Shown one piece after another: positions 1 to 8,559 of a stretch of 64,000 nucleotides of DNA. Below the pieces are notes generated by a model that saw only the letters and a list, made by a program, of their open reading frames with translations, did no database searches and was not told where the DNA came from. The position numbers and the translations under genes are program-made. The first letter of the stretch is position 1. The number at the start of each line of letters is the position of its first letter. Source of the stretch: UBA7672 sp036733305 (GTDB taxonomy: Bacteria; Pseudomonadota; Alphaproteobacteria; Caulobacterales; Hyphomonadaceae); NCBI GenBank assembly GCA_036733305.1, contig DAINAT010000002.1:56287-120286 (forward strand). The letters are read 5' to 3'.

Positions 1-796
1 TGGTCCATCCACCCGGCGGGCGGTCGCGGATGATGCGCTCTGCGGCGGAAAGCGTGAGGTCACGGCCGACCATGACAGAGAGAAGCGCGGCCTGATCAAT
101 ACGGAGCGTGTTGATACTAACCGTGTTGGGGCCCGCAGCGGGGCGGACGCAAACGAGCGAGGAGAGCCGCGCGATGACGGACCTGTCGAAGCCACGGATG
201 AAGCGGAGTTCGCTCGGGTCGGCGATAAGGCGGTTGGGCGGGAGGTAGGTGGCCGTAGTACCGCCATAAGCGTCATCCTCCGCACCACCCATGCCGGGCG
301 TTGTGTCTGTGTCAATCCAGTCTGACAGTGTGACGGCGAGCGGCCGGGCGTTGAGGATGCCTTGCATTTCGAGGAGGTGCGTGAGGCGCGCCTGCCCGGC
401 TTCACTAGCTACCAGTGGGCCGTCCTCAGATTGTTCCGCGAGACTATTGAGATTGAAGCAGTTGTCACCGTCCCAGACGCTGATCTGCATTGCACCCTGA
501 TCCAACGGCAAGGTGAGCGTTTGACCGAACCAGTCAGACAGGCCGAGCGTGTTGCGGTCAGCCTGCGAAAGATACTGGTTGATGCGACTGGTCGCGTAGG
601 CTTCAGCGCCGAGGAGGTACCAGCGCGACTGATCCATTTGTTCCTGGTTGGCCGTGCGCTGAATTCCGAAGCGTGCGGATTCAACAATAGTGATGGCGAG
701 CATGCTCATGACAGAGACCATGACGAGCACGGTGGCGAGTGCAGCGCCGCGCTCGCCTTCCTTCGTGTGAGCCTTGGCTGGAGCGTTTCTGCGCAT
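1..796 (-). CDS. gspK: GspK, type II secretion minor pseudopilin (partial, 3' end outside window)
   Basis: The open frame starts at the ATG whose A is also the last base of the gspJ stop (TGATG overlap at 794-798) and runs off the left edge without a stop, so about 265 residues are visible. The N-terminus has a short basic leader ending ERG, then a hydrophobic stretch (AALATVLVMVSVMSMLAITI). Position +5 of the mature protein is not Glu, which is normal for GspK and unlike the other pseudopilins. Further in come WDGDNCFNLNS and DPSELRFIRGF, typical of the T2SSK fold. GspK caps the pseudopilus tip with GspI and GspJ. The frame has no interruption. Confidence is high from motif plus operon position. 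Confidence 0.93.
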   Translation of the reverse strand, partial: MRRNAPAKAHTKEGERGAALATVLVMVSVMSMLAITIVESARFGIQRTANQEQMDQSRWYLLGAEAYATSRINQYLSQADRNTLGLSDWFGQTLTLPLDQGAMQISVWDGDNCFNLNSLAEQSEDGPLVASEAGQARLTHLLEMQGILNARPLAVTLSDWIDTDTTPGMGGAEDDAYGGTTATYLPPNRLIADPSELRFIRGFDRSVIARLSSLVCVRPAAGPNTVSINTLRIDQAALLSVMVGRDLTLSAAERIIRDRPPGGWT

Positions 797-1395
797 CAGA
801 GCCCCGTCAACGCTTGCAAGCGGACGCGGCCATAGCGCGGCACGGTAGCGATGATGGCGACAGCCCGGGGCGTGAGCATGCCAGTAGCCGCCCAATCCTC
901 GCGCCAGCCCGAACCATCGTGAAATTCAAAGCGAATATCTTGCGCGCCGACGAGTAGTTCGCGCTCGCGGACTTCGGTTGTAGTGCCGGTATCAAGGATG
1001 TCGCGAGTGCGGCGGATAAGGTGGCCTTCGTCGCTCAGGAAATATTCGACGGCGACCAGAGAAGTCGAGAGAAGGTCTTCCGATCCGGCATCCCCTACGG
1101 CGCGGACGAAGCGGAGCTCCGGACGGACGCCGCCAACGCCAGTGAAGATCCTGCCCCGATTGCCGTCAGCACGGAGGATACGCGGAGCCATCTGCGCGGC
1201 ATCGGCGACCAAGAGCGCGCGAGCTGACTGGAGCGTACGGAGATCTTCCTGCGCCTCTCCCACACGACTCTGCGCCTGCACGCTTTGGCCAAGCATGGCC
1301 ACGCAACCACCGGCAACGAGTGCGAACACAAAAAGAGATACGAGCGCTTCGACGAGCGTGAAGCCAGCTTCAGCTGCATTCTGAGCACGTTTCAT
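796..1395 (-). CDS. gspJ: GspJ, type II secretion minor pseudopilin
   Basis: The 199-residue protein has a short leader and a prepilin site EAG|FTLVEALVSLFVFALVAG, with Phe at +1 and Glu at +5 of the mature protein, then a single N-terminal helix. The C-terminal part (IRFEFHDGSGWREDWAA, then LTPRAVAIIATV) is typical of GspJ. It would be cut by the prepilin peptidase, one candidate for which is encoded at 14654. It starts by ATGA overlap with gspI (1392-1395) and ends by TGATG overlap with gspK, so translation is probably coupled. It belongs to the pseudopilus tip complex in the inner membrane and periplasm. Confidence 0.93.
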   Translation of the reverse strand: MKRAQNAAEAGFTLVEALVSLFVFALVAGGCVAMLGQSVQAQSRVGEAQEDLRTLQSARALLVADAAQMAPRILRADGNRGRIFTGVGGVRPELRFVRAVGDAGSEDLLSTSLVAVEYFLSDEGHLIRRTRDILDTGTTTEVRERELLVGAQDIRFEFHDGSGWREDWAATGMLTPRAVAIIATVPRYGRVRLQALTGL

Positions 1396-1784
1396 TGTGC
1401 ACCGCCCGCGGTGGCGTAGGCGGTTACGCTGACCTGATTGCTATCAGGGCCCGTGACGTCGGATTTGAGGCGGAGCGTCGAACGATCGTCGGTACGTGCA
1501 ATGTCGACGGTCCAGGCCCAAGTCCGCCCTGCCAACTCGACTTCGCCACTCCGCGTGCCGAGTTCAAGCGCAGAACGTTTGGCGAGAGTGTCGATGAGAT
1601 TGTTTTCGGCAGTAAGATTGGCCAGCGCGTGAGCCTCAACCCGCGACAAAGCGCTTGCCGACTGCGACTGCATGGTGATCAGCGCAACGCCCGCTAGTGC
1701 AAACACGAACAGGGCGACAAGCGTTTCGACGATTGTGAAACCTGCGCTGCTGGCGCACGCTGGATCAGGCTGAGGGGCTGGCAA
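1392..1784 (-). CDS. gspI: GspI, type II secretion minor pseudopilin
   Basis: I place the start at a TTG (first base 1784) preceded by an AAGGGAG Shine-Dalgarno with about 7 bases between. This gives 130 residues, the usual GspI length, and a short leader before the processing site AG|FTIVETLVALFVFALAG (Glu at +5). A longer frame reaches upstream to 1973 but lies inside gspH and gives a non-prepilin Arg/Pro-rich extension. With this start the gene overlaps the end of gspH by 20 bases. GspI is a minor pseudopilin of the tip complex. The C-terminus (WAWTVDIARTDDRSTLRLKS) fits the family. The rare TTG start is the main uncertainty. Confidence 0.88.
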   Translation of the reverse strand: MPAPQPDPACASSAGFTIVETLVALFVFALAGVALITMQSQSASALSRVEAHALANLTAENNLIDTLAKRSALELGTRSGEVELAGRTWAWTVDIARTDDRSTLRLKSDVTGPDSNQVSVTAYATAGGAQ

Positions 1785-2262
1785 GGACCGCTCCCTTCTC
1801 GTCAATCTCCACAACCCATTTGACGGTGTTGCCGATAACGATCCGCATGGGCGTCGCGCCGCCAAGGGGATCGAAGACGGCGATCCGGTTGCCGGGTTGG
1901 GATGTCCCCGCGGGCTTCTCGATCTGCGCACCGATCGCGGCCGGCCAGGCCTGGAAGGCGAATGGAGAGCCATCGGCCAAACGGCGCCATCCCGTCGGTT
2001 CGCGACGATCGAAGCCGTATCCCTGGTTGGTCACAACGAGCGCGATCTGCCGGTTGGCAAGCACGCTTTCATCGCTTGCAGCGGAGATGCGTGCGGCGAG
2101 CCTTTCCGCAGCAGAGCGGACAGTCATGTTCTCGCCTGGCCATAGCAGCATCACCGCGCCGGCCAACATGCTGGCGATGAGCAGCGCCGTCATGACCTCG
2201 ACCAGGGTGAAGCCGGCTTCGGATGACTGTTCGAAATTACTGGGTCTTGCCGATGTCGGCAT
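1765..2262 (-). CDS. gspH: GspH, type II secretion minor pseudopilin
   Basis: The ATG at 2262 is chosen because it follows a GGAGGGG Shine-Dalgarno and gives a 21-residue leader ending SSEAG|FTLVEVMTALLIASMLAG, with Phe +1 and Glu +5. The product is 165 residues, normal for GspH. A longer frame to 2340 would lie inside gspG. The gene overlaps the end of gspG by 26 bases and the start of gspI by 20. Its globular domain (NRQIALVVTNQGYGFDRREPTGW) matches the GspH/FimT family. It joins the major pseudopilin GspG to the tip complex. Confidence 0.9.
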   Translation of the reverse strand: MPTSARPSNFEQSSEAGFTLVEVMTALLIASMLAGAVMLLWPGENMTVRSAAERLAARISAASDESVLANRQIALVVTNQGYGFDRREPTGWRRLADGSPFAFQAWPAAIGAQIEKPAGTSQPGNRIAVFDPLGGATPMRIVIGNTVKWVVEIDEKGAVLASPSA

Positions 2263-2689
2263 TGAGCCCCTCCCCGCCGACGCGACCGTCCGCGCCGAGC
2301 GAATACAGATCATAGGCAGCGCGCTCGCCGGGCACGACATACTGATAGGGGTGGTTCCACGGGTCCTGCGGCAGACTGCGGATGAAGGACGCGCGTTTGG
2401 TTCCGGCGTGTTCGGGCGGATTAATCAGACTGTCCAGTCCCTGCTCTACTGTCGGATACTGCGAGTATTCCAGACGGTAGAGTTCGAGCGCTTGTTGCAG
2501 CGTCGCGACGTCGGCCGCAGCCTTCTCGACGCGCGCCTTGTCCTGACTGGGCAGGACGTTGATGACAACGATCGCGGTGATTAGACCGATGATCACGATC
2601 ACCACCATCATCTCAACCAGCGTCACGCCAGCGTCCGGGCGGAGATCGGCATCCTTCATCTCGTCTCGAATGTTTGCGTTCTGGGACAC
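2237..2689 (-). CDS. gspG: GspG, major pseudopilin of type II secretion
   Basis: This 150-residue protein has the leader MSQNANIRDEMKDADLRPDAG followed by VTLVEMMVVIVIIGLITAIV, and a C-terminal domain with the GspG signatures AALELYRLEYSQYPT-like helix, LPQDPWNHPYQYVVPG and the calcium-loop region YDLYSLGADGRVGGEG. The residue at +1 is Val rather than the usual Phe or Met, while Glu +5 is kept. GspG polymerises into the pseudopilus that pushes substrates through the secretin. The gene lies 9 bases downstream of gspF. Confidence 0.95.
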   Translation of the reverse strand: MSQNANIRDEMKDADLRPDAGVTLVEMMVVIVIIGLITAIVVINVLPSQDKARVEKAAADVATLQQALELYRLEYSQYPTVEQGLDSLINPPEHAGTKRASFIRSLPQDPWNHPYQYVVPGERAAYDLYSLGADGRVGGEGLNADIGKTQ

Positions 2690-2698
2690 GCGCGTCTC

Positions 2699-3928
2699 CT
2701 ATCCGATGGCGAGTTGATTGAGCTGAAGGATGGGCAGCATGATCGCCAGCACGATGCTTGCGACGATGCCGCCCATGAGGACGATGATGGCGGGCTCGAC
2801 GAGGCTGAGTGCAGCCTGAAGGAAGGACTCGAAATCCTGATCCAGCTGGTCAGCCGCCTTCTCCAGCATGGCCGGAAGTTCGCCCGAATTCTCGCCGCCG
2901 ACCGCCATGTAGATGATCATCGGCGGGATGAGCTGGCTCTGACGCATGGCGTTGGAGAGCGGCTCCCCTTCTTCGATCCGGTCGCCCATCACGGTGACAG
3001 CCTTTGCCATGGCGCGGTTGGGTACAGAGTCGCGGGCGATGCGAACGCTTTCAAGGACGGGCAAACCGCTGGCGTTGAGCATGGAAACTGAACGCGCAAG
3101 GCGGCTCGCGTTTACGTTCTTCACCCACCTGCCGATCACAGGCATGCGCAGAAGCATGCCATCGATTGCCAGGCAGATGCTTTCAGAGGCGAAAGCGATG
3201 CGCATAACGACGACCGAGCCGAACAGCCCGGCCAGCAAGATCGGCCAGTAGCCGCTGATGAGATTTGAGACAGCAATCAAAGCGGTAGTCAGGAAGGGCA
3301 GTCGCCCCTCGAACGCCTTGAACTGTTCAACGAGCGCCGGAACGACAAAGATCATCAGGCTGGTGACGACAGCTGTGGCGACCAACATCAGAGCTGCCGG
3401 ATAGATCATGGCGGTGGTGATCTTGGAGCGGAGCGCCTGCTCACGCGCCAGGTGGTCTGCAAGACGGACCAATACTGCGCCAAGATTGCCCGAACGCTCG
3501 CCGCCCGCGACGGCCGCACGATAGGCCCCGGAGAAGCTCTGCTTGTGGCGCCCCAGCGCATCCGCGAGGCGCATGCCCTCCTGGACACTTGTTCGAACGT
3601 CCAGGACAATCTTTCTGACTGTAGGGTTCTCCTGCTGCTGGGCGACAATGCTTAACGTTTCGTCTACAGGCACCGAGGCGCCGACCAAGGCCGCCAGCTG
3701 GCGGGTGACCAGCATGCGATCCTTGTGCTTCAGCACGCCTTTGATGGACGAAGTGGACGAGGCGGGCGCGCGTTTCGCGGTCGCCGCCCCGCTCGCGGGG
3801 CGGATCTGGACGGGCACGAGCTTCTTGCCAGCAAGCAGCGTGCGGGCTGCTTGCTCGTTCGCTGCATCGACCCCGCCGTGTTTCTCACGACCATCAATGT
3901 CAACTGCGAGATAGTCGAACCGCGTCAT
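2699..3928 (-). CDS. gspF: GspF, inner-membrane platform protein of type II secretion
   Basis: The product is 409 residues, the usual GspF/PilC length. It has two copies of the T2SSF domain (about 70-190 and 270-395) and three predicted membrane segments: ITTAMIYPAALMLVATAVVTS, ISGYWPILLAGLFGSVVVM, and the C-terminal ALSLVEPAIIVLMGGIVASIVL. Family hallmarks such as GERSGNLGAVL and the paired GGENSGELPAML are visible. GspF anchors the GspE ATPase to the inner-membrane assembly platform. It is spaced 3 bases from gspE. Confidence 0.95.
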   Translation of the reverse strand: MTRFDYLAVDIDGREKHGGVDAANEQAARTLLAGKKLVPVQIRPASGAATAKRAPASSTSSIKGVLKHKDRMLVTRQLAALVGASVPVDETLSIVAQQQENPTVRKIVLDVRTSVQEGMRLADALGRHKQSFSGAYRAAVAGGERSGNLGAVLVRLADHLAREQALRSKITTAMIYPAALMLVATAVVTSLMIFVVPALVEQFKAFEGRLPFLTTALIAVSNLISGYWPILLAGLFGSVVVMRIAFASESICLAIDGMLLRMPVIGRWVKNVNASRLARSVSMLNASGLPVLESVRIARDSVPNRAMAKAVTVMGDRIEEGEPLSNAMRQSQLIPPMIIYMAVGGENSGELPAMLEKAADQLDQDFESFLQAALSLVEPAIIVLMGGIVASIVLAIMLPILQLNQLAIG

Positions 3929-3931
3929 GAC

Positions 3932-5431
3932 CTAGGCAAACTCCCCGGAGCCTGCGCTGCGCAGAACGTCGCTGAGCGAGGCTATCCCGGAGGCGACATA
4001 CTTCAGGCCGCTGGCAACGAGCTGATCAGCGTCCACGAACGCGTGAGCTGCCATTTCCTGCTCGGTGGCATTGGCGTGGATCATGCGGCGGATTTCGTCG
4101 TCCACGGTCATGCATTCGTACAGACCGATACGGCCGGTGTAGCCCGAGCCTCCGCAAGCAGCGCAGCCATAAGCCTCGAATGCATGCGGCGGCGCGCCGA
4201 TGGTCGCGAGAAGAGCGGCTTCGCGCGGTCCGATGACGCCTGGACGCTTGCACACGTCGCACAGCCGGCGGACGAGCCGTTGAGCAAGGACCATGCGGAG
4301 CGTGGACGCCAGCAGGTAAGGTTCGACGCCCATGTCCCGCAGACGTGCGATGGCGGCGACAGCACTGTTGGTGTGCACTGTCGAGAAGACGAGGTGCCCG
4401 GTGAGGCTGGCTTGCACAGCGATCTGCGCAGTTTCAACGTCGCGGATCTCGCCGACCATGACCACGTCCGGGTTCTGACGAAGAATGGCGCGGAGCCCCA
4501 CGGCAAACGTCATTCCGATGCGTGGATTGATCTGCGTCTGACCGATGCCATCGATCGCGTATTCGACCGGATCTTCGACCGTGAGGATATTGCGCGTGCG
4601 GTCGTTCAGCAGGTTCAAGGCAGCATAGAGCGTGGTGGTCTTGCCCGAACCGGTGGGGCCAGTGACGAGGATAATGCCGTTGGGAGCTGTAAGGCCAGCT
4701 TTGAACCGCTCAAGCATCGCCGGGGCTATCCCGAGTGAGCTGAGGCTACGAAGGCCCTGATCCTTGTCGAGCACGCGCATGACGACGCGCTCGCCGTGCT
4801 GCGATGGCAGGGTCGAGACACGCACGTCGACGCCACGACCACCGAGCGTAAGGGAGACGCGCCCATCCTGCGGTAGACGCTTTTCGGCGATATCGAGGCG
4901 AGCCATGACCTTGATGCGCGACACAAGGCGGGCCTTCGCCTTGCCCGGTACGCGAAGAACTTCGCGCAACACGCCATCGACACGCAAGCGGACGATAACG
5001 AAAGCTTCGAATGGCTCGATGTGAATATCCGAAGCGCCCTGGGTGATCGCTTCCGAGATAAGGCCGTTGATAAGACGGATGACGGGCGCGTCGTCCTGGC
5101 TGTCCAGCAGATCTGCCGTAGCTCCAGCCTCTTCCGACAGTGTGTCAAGTGACGTTTCGCTATCGAAGCCTTTTGCGATGTTACGGGCCGCTTCGCTGGT
5201 GACAGCGTAGCGTTGGGACAACGCGTCATCGAACGCGGCTGCATCCAGCTCGACGATCTCGAAAGGAGCCCCGAGGGCGCGACGCACTTCAACCAATGCC
5301 ATCGGATCGACGCCAGCGCGCATGCCGACACGCCAGGGCGCGCCATTGGACAGCACAACAACGCCACGGGCCTTGGCGAAGCCGTACTCCAGCGACGCAC
5401 CTTCCTCGACCACATGGGCTGCTTCGGTCAT
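3932..5431 (-). CDS. gspE: GspE, cytoplasmic ATPase of type II secretion
   Basis: This 499-residue protein carries the GspE/PilB order: an N1E-like domain, then the ATPase with Walker A GPTGSGKTTT (258-267), Asp box TVEDPVEY (284-291), Walker B VVMVGEIRD (323-331), His box STVHTNSA (350-357) and the zinc tetracysteine CDVC (391-394) and CAAC (423-426). Intact tetracysteines separate it from PilT-type retraction ATPases. It powers pseudopilus assembly at the inner membrane. Its start overlaps the gspD stop by ATGA (5428-5431). Confidence 0.96.
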   Translation of the reverse strand: MTEAAHVVEEGASLEYGFAKARGVVVLSNGAPWRVGMRAGVDPMALVEVRRALGAPFEIVELDAAAFDDALSQRYAVTSEAARNIAKGFDSETSLDTLSEEAGATADLLDSQDDAPVIRLINGLISEAITQGASDIHIEPFEAFVIVRLRVDGVLREVLRVPGKAKARLVSRIKVMARLDIAEKRLPQDGRVSLTLGGRGVDVRVSTLPSQHGERVVMRVLDKDQGLRSLSSLGIAPAMLERFKAGLTAPNGIILVTGPTGSGKTTTLYAALNLLNDRTRNILTVEDPVEYAIDGIGQTQINPRIGMTFAVGLRAILRQNPDVVMVGEIRDVETAQIAVQASLTGHLVFSTVHTNSAVAAIARLRDMGVEPYLLASTLRMVLAQRLVRRLCDVCKRPGVIGPREAALLATIGAPPHAFEAYGCAACGGSGYTGRIGLYECMTVDDEIRRMIHANATEQEMAAHAFVDADQLVASGLKYVASGIASLSDVLRSAGSGEFA

Positions 5432-7440
5432 GGCTGGCTCGAGGACGCCGTGTTGGGCGCGGGAGCCGGAGGCGCTGTCTGAACTTCGGCCACTGGCGGA
5501 GACGACAGCGTCTGCAGGAATTCCCGCTCGACCCGTTCGCGGATCGCCATATCGAGTCCATCAAACCCCTGCACGGCCTGATACTGGCGCATGGTGGCCT
5601 CTCGCGCCTGTTCAGGCGAGCTGACCACTGTGGGCCGAAGGAAGACCATAAGGTTTGTACGGCGGCGCGACGTGCTTTCACTACCGAACAACCCACCCAC
5701 CACCGGAATGTCGCGCAGGCCGGGGATGCCGTCCTTGCTCTTCTGCACGTCTTCCTGGATCAGGCCGCCAAGGACGATGATCTGGCCCGCATCGACCTGA
5801 ACCACCGTGTTAATCTCGCGGCGGTTGGTGATCAGATCGGTCGATGTTGTGGTGACCGGCCCGAAGATGCTCGATACTTCCTGGCGGATCGACAGGCGGA
5901 TCGCGCCGCCGGCGCTGATCTGCGGCGTGACTTCGAGTTGGACGCCGACATCTTCGCGATTGATTGTGCGGAAGGGGTTCTGATTGTTCGAACCGAGCGC
6001 TTCGCCCGTAGTGACGGGAATCTGCTGACCAACGAGGATCGAGGCCTTCTCATTGTCCAGCGTCATCACGGACGGCGTCGAGAGAACGTTGCTGTCGCGA
6101 TCCTGCTTCAGTGCATTAACGATGAGACCGAGGATCGTTCCGTTGCTCGTCTTGCCACCAACACCGAACAGGCCGCCGCTTACACCAAGCAGAGACTCAA
6201 CTGCGGCGCTTTGCAGGTCGGCCAGGGCTGGGTTCGCGTTCTCGCCACTCGCCTGCCCCGGAAGAAGAAGCGCGCCAGTTACCGCGAGCAGGTTCGGAGC
6301 CGTATTGGCATAGCTGGTAGACATGAACGGAACGGCGTTGTCACCATTACCGGCGACCAGGAACTGCAGGCCCAACTCCTTGGTAGCAGCATCGGACACC
6401 TCAACGATGACGGCCTCGACAAGCACCTGCTGGCGGCGCGTGTCGAGCGAGCGGACAACATCGGACAATGCCTCCTGAAGCGCGGGCTCGGCGCTGATGA
6501 TCAGGGAGTTTGTAGCCTTGTGCGTGGCGATGTTAGCGCGGCGTCCTGCGGCAGGAGCGCCATCCGCGCCCGTAGTTGCCGGCCCCTCCATCGAAGCGGA
6601 TATCTGCTGGAGGATCGGCAGAACCTCATCCGCAACGGCGAACTTCAGCGGCAACACAACCACATCCCTGCGGGTGGTCGCCTGTACGTCGAGCTCCTGC
6701 AGGAGCCCAGCATAGCGGTTCAGTGCGCTGTTCTCGCCACGCAACACGATTGTATTGCTGCTTGGGATCGGCACAACCTGCAACTGAGCCTGGCCTTCGG
6801 TGGTCAGGACGGCCTGCAGCGCTCGCGCCATTTCTGCGGCTGAGCTGTTCGTCAGGCGGACAGAGCGCAATTCGGTTGGGTCGCGATCCAGATTTTTAAT
6901 GATGGTGCGCAGGCGCATGACAGTCGAGCCGAAGTCGACGACCACCAGAGAATTGCCACGGCGGATCGTTGTGGCCGAGCCACGCGCCGACAGGACCGGC
7001 CGGATCGCAGCAGCAACGTTCTCGGCATCCGCGTGGCTGAGCGGGATGACGTCGATCACGTAGCGATCGCCATCCTGCCCGCCCGCTGCGGTGGCATCGC
7101 GCGCCGCTACCTCGTCAGGCACAATCCGATAGGCGCCCGACGACATCGGCGTAGCGACAAAGCCGTTGACCCTGAGCGTGGCCTGGAAAACGTCAAAGAG
7201 CTCTTTTTGAGACAACGCTTCCGTGGCGATCACCGTGACCTTGCCGGCAACGCGCGGATCAATCACGAAGGTACGGCCGGTGACATTGGCAACGTCTTCG
7301 ATGAAGGCGCGGATATCGACTTCACGGAGCGAGACGGCCCCATTGCCCGTCTGCTGCGCGACAGCTTCATTGTTCTGGAAGAACTGGACGCTGGACGCGC
7401 TGCACATCAGCGCAAGCGCAAGCCGTACTGCACGTTTCAT
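5428..7440 (-). CDS. gspD: GspD, outer-membrane secretin of type II secretion
   Basis: The 670-residue protein has a signal peptide ending near NEAVAQQ, an N0 domain (VSLREVDIRAFIEDVANVTG), N1-N3 modules, and a C-terminal secretin domain with VLSTPSVMTLDNEKASILVGQQIPV and the conserved VPGLRDIPVVGGLFG-like segment (GIPGLRDIPVVGGLFG). It forms the outer-membrane channel. No lipobox is seen, so it may need a separate pilotin, none of which is obvious here. Its ATG overlaps the gspC stop by 4 bases (7437-7440) and its stop overlaps the gspE start. Confidence 0.96.
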   Translation of the reverse strand: MKRAVRLALALMCSASSVQFFQNNEAVAQQTGNGAVSLREVDIRAFIEDVANVTGRTFVIDPRVAGKVTVIATEALSQKELFDVFQATLRVNGFVATPMSSGAYRIVPDEVAARDATAAGGQDGDRYVIDVIPLSHADAENVAAAIRPVLSARGSATTIRRGNSLVVVDFGSTVMRLRTIIKNLDRDPTELRSVRLTNSSAAEMARALQAVLTTEGQAQLQVVPIPSSNTIVLRGENSALNRYAGLLQELDVQATTRRDVVVLPLKFAVADEVLPILQQISASMEGPATTGADGAPAAGRRANIATHKATNSLIISAEPALQEALSDVVRSLDTRRQQVLVEAVIVEVSDAATKELGLQFLVAGNGDNAVPFMSTSYANTAPNLLAVTGALLLPGQASGENANPALADLQSAAVESLLGVSGGLFGVGGKTSNGTILGLIVNALKQDRDSNVLSTPSVMTLDNEKASILVGQQIPVTTGEALGSNNQNPFRTINREDVGVQLEVTPQISAGGAIRLSIRQEVSSIFGPVTTTSTDLITNRREINTVVQVDAGQIIVLGGLIQEDVQKSKDGIPGLRDIPVVGGLFGSESTSRRRTNLMVFLRPTVVSSPEQAREATMRQYQAVQGFDGLDMAIRERVEREFLQTLSSPPVAEVQTAPPAPAPNTASSSQP

Positions 7441-8333
7441 GACGCAGAGCCGTTCACAATGGTGAGGGTCGCTCGTTCACCGGACGTACGTTCAATTGCC
7501 AGCTCAAGCCGACCCGAGCGGGCAGCCGCCATGACCGCAGATGGATCGCCCGGGCGGACGCCATTGACTGAAAGAATCAAATCGCCGGTCGCAAGACCGC
7601 GTTCGGTGAGAACCGCTGGCGGAGCAGACGAAACGCGCCAGGCATAAGCCACACCGTTGCGGGTTTCGACGGAACCCATGGTCGAAAGCAGCCACTGTGC
7701 CGCTGCTGGTGCGGCAGCCGCGTCAGACAGCGAAACCGCCTGAGCCGCTGGCGCCGCGGGCATGCTCTGCGCCTGCTGGATCAAGCCGACATCTGGTTGC
7801 GCGGCCTTGCCCATGAGCGCCAACGCAAATGAGGGCGGCGAGCCATTGCCCTGAGCGAGCGGAATGGATTGCTCATTGTCGCCAAAAGAGACGACGATGT
7901 GATCCGAGTGAACCTGCGCGAGCTGAATGCCATCGGTGATTGTCTGGCCGACGAGGAACGGGCGCTGAAGGTCATCGCCAAACGTAAGAACCGCTCCGCT
8001 GTAGTTCTGTTGCTCGGCCATGCGGACGCCGACCACGCGGATAGAGCTGACAGCGCTGGGAATAGCAGCGTCGCTGACCTTGGCAGTTGGCGCGAATGGC
8101 GACTGGAAGCGCGCCATCGTATCCGCAGACACAATATCCAGTGGAGCCGGTGCCATCGGAACGCCAGCGGATGCGGGCTCGATCAACCGCCAGCCGATTT
8201 GCGCGCATCCGAACGCAACACCTGCAAGCAGCACCGCTTCAGCGCCAGGACGGACAAGTCCAGTCGCGATTGACTGCCAGCGCCCGGCGCTGTGCGCATG
8301 CGATCGGCTCGACCTTTTCATCACCCGCCCCAT
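7437..8333 (-). CDS. gspC: GspC, inner-membrane linker of type II secretion
   Basis: The 298-residue protein has one N-terminal membrane segment (AVLLAGVAFGCAQIGWRLI, about 33-51), a homology region (MAEQQNYSGAVLTFGDD to IPLAQG) and a C-terminal PDZ-like domain (ERGLATGDLILSVNGVRPGDPSAVMAAARSG). GspC links the secretin to the inner-membrane platform, and its PDZ domain is often involved in substrate choice. It is the first gene of the operon. An alternative ATG at 8321 would remove four residues. The promoter must lie in 8334-8490. Confidence 0.9.
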   Translation of the reverse strand: MGRVMKRSSRSHAHSAGRWQSIATGLVRPGAEAVLLAGVAFGCAQIGWRLIEPASAGVPMAPAPLDIVSADTMARFQSPFAPTAKVSDAAIPSAVSSIRVVGVRMAEQQNYSGAVLTFGDDLQRPFLVGQTITDGIQLAQVHSDHIVVSFGDNEQSIPLAQGNGSPPSFALALMGKAAQPDVGLIQQAQSMPAAPAAQAVSLSDAAAAPAAAQWLLSTMGSVETRNGVAYAWRVSSAPPAVLTERGLATGDLILSVNGVRPGDPSAVMAAARSGRLELAIERTSGERATLTIVNGSAS

Positions 8334-8403
8334 CGCGACCCATCATGTATCGTCGAGGCTTTCTGCCTCTACTTACCATCCCCCATCGCGATGCACGTAG
8401 CCC

Positions 8404-8439
8404 GTGAACCTATTATGACAAGCGCTTGCGTACTGTCAC
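8404..8439 (-). promoter_or_regulatory. Candidate gsp operon promoter with PhoB-box-like sequence
   Basis: Reading the minus strand toward gspC there is GTGACA (8434-8439), 16 bases, then CATAAT (8412-8417), a plausible sigma-70 pair. Overlapping it is TTGTCAT-AATA-GGTTCAC (8421 down to 8404), which matches the PhoB direct-repeat pattern CTGTCAT-N4-CTGTCAC at 6/7 and 4/7 positions. A 10-bp palindrome CAAGCGCTTG (8419-8428) also sits here. The two readings compete and neither is proven. Confidence 0.3.
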
Positions 8440-8491
8440 ATTCGGCGTGGATTTCCGCATATGTTGCCCCACCACCTCTCGCCTACTGACG

Positions 8492-8536
8492 AAAAAGCCG
8501 CAGGGCAGAAGCGCAATCTGCGCCCTGCCCTACGGC
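8492..8536 (-). terminator. Rho-independent terminator of the 8560-11196 receptor gene
   Basis: On the minus strand a 12-bp stem, GCCGTAGGGCAG paired with CTGCCCTGCGGC (one G-U pair), encloses a 16-base loop that can fold again (GCGCA/TGCGC), and is followed by TTTTT. It begins about 24 bases after the receptor stop codon. Confidence 0.85.
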
Positions 8537-8559
8537 CATTTCACTCAACTGTACTTCGT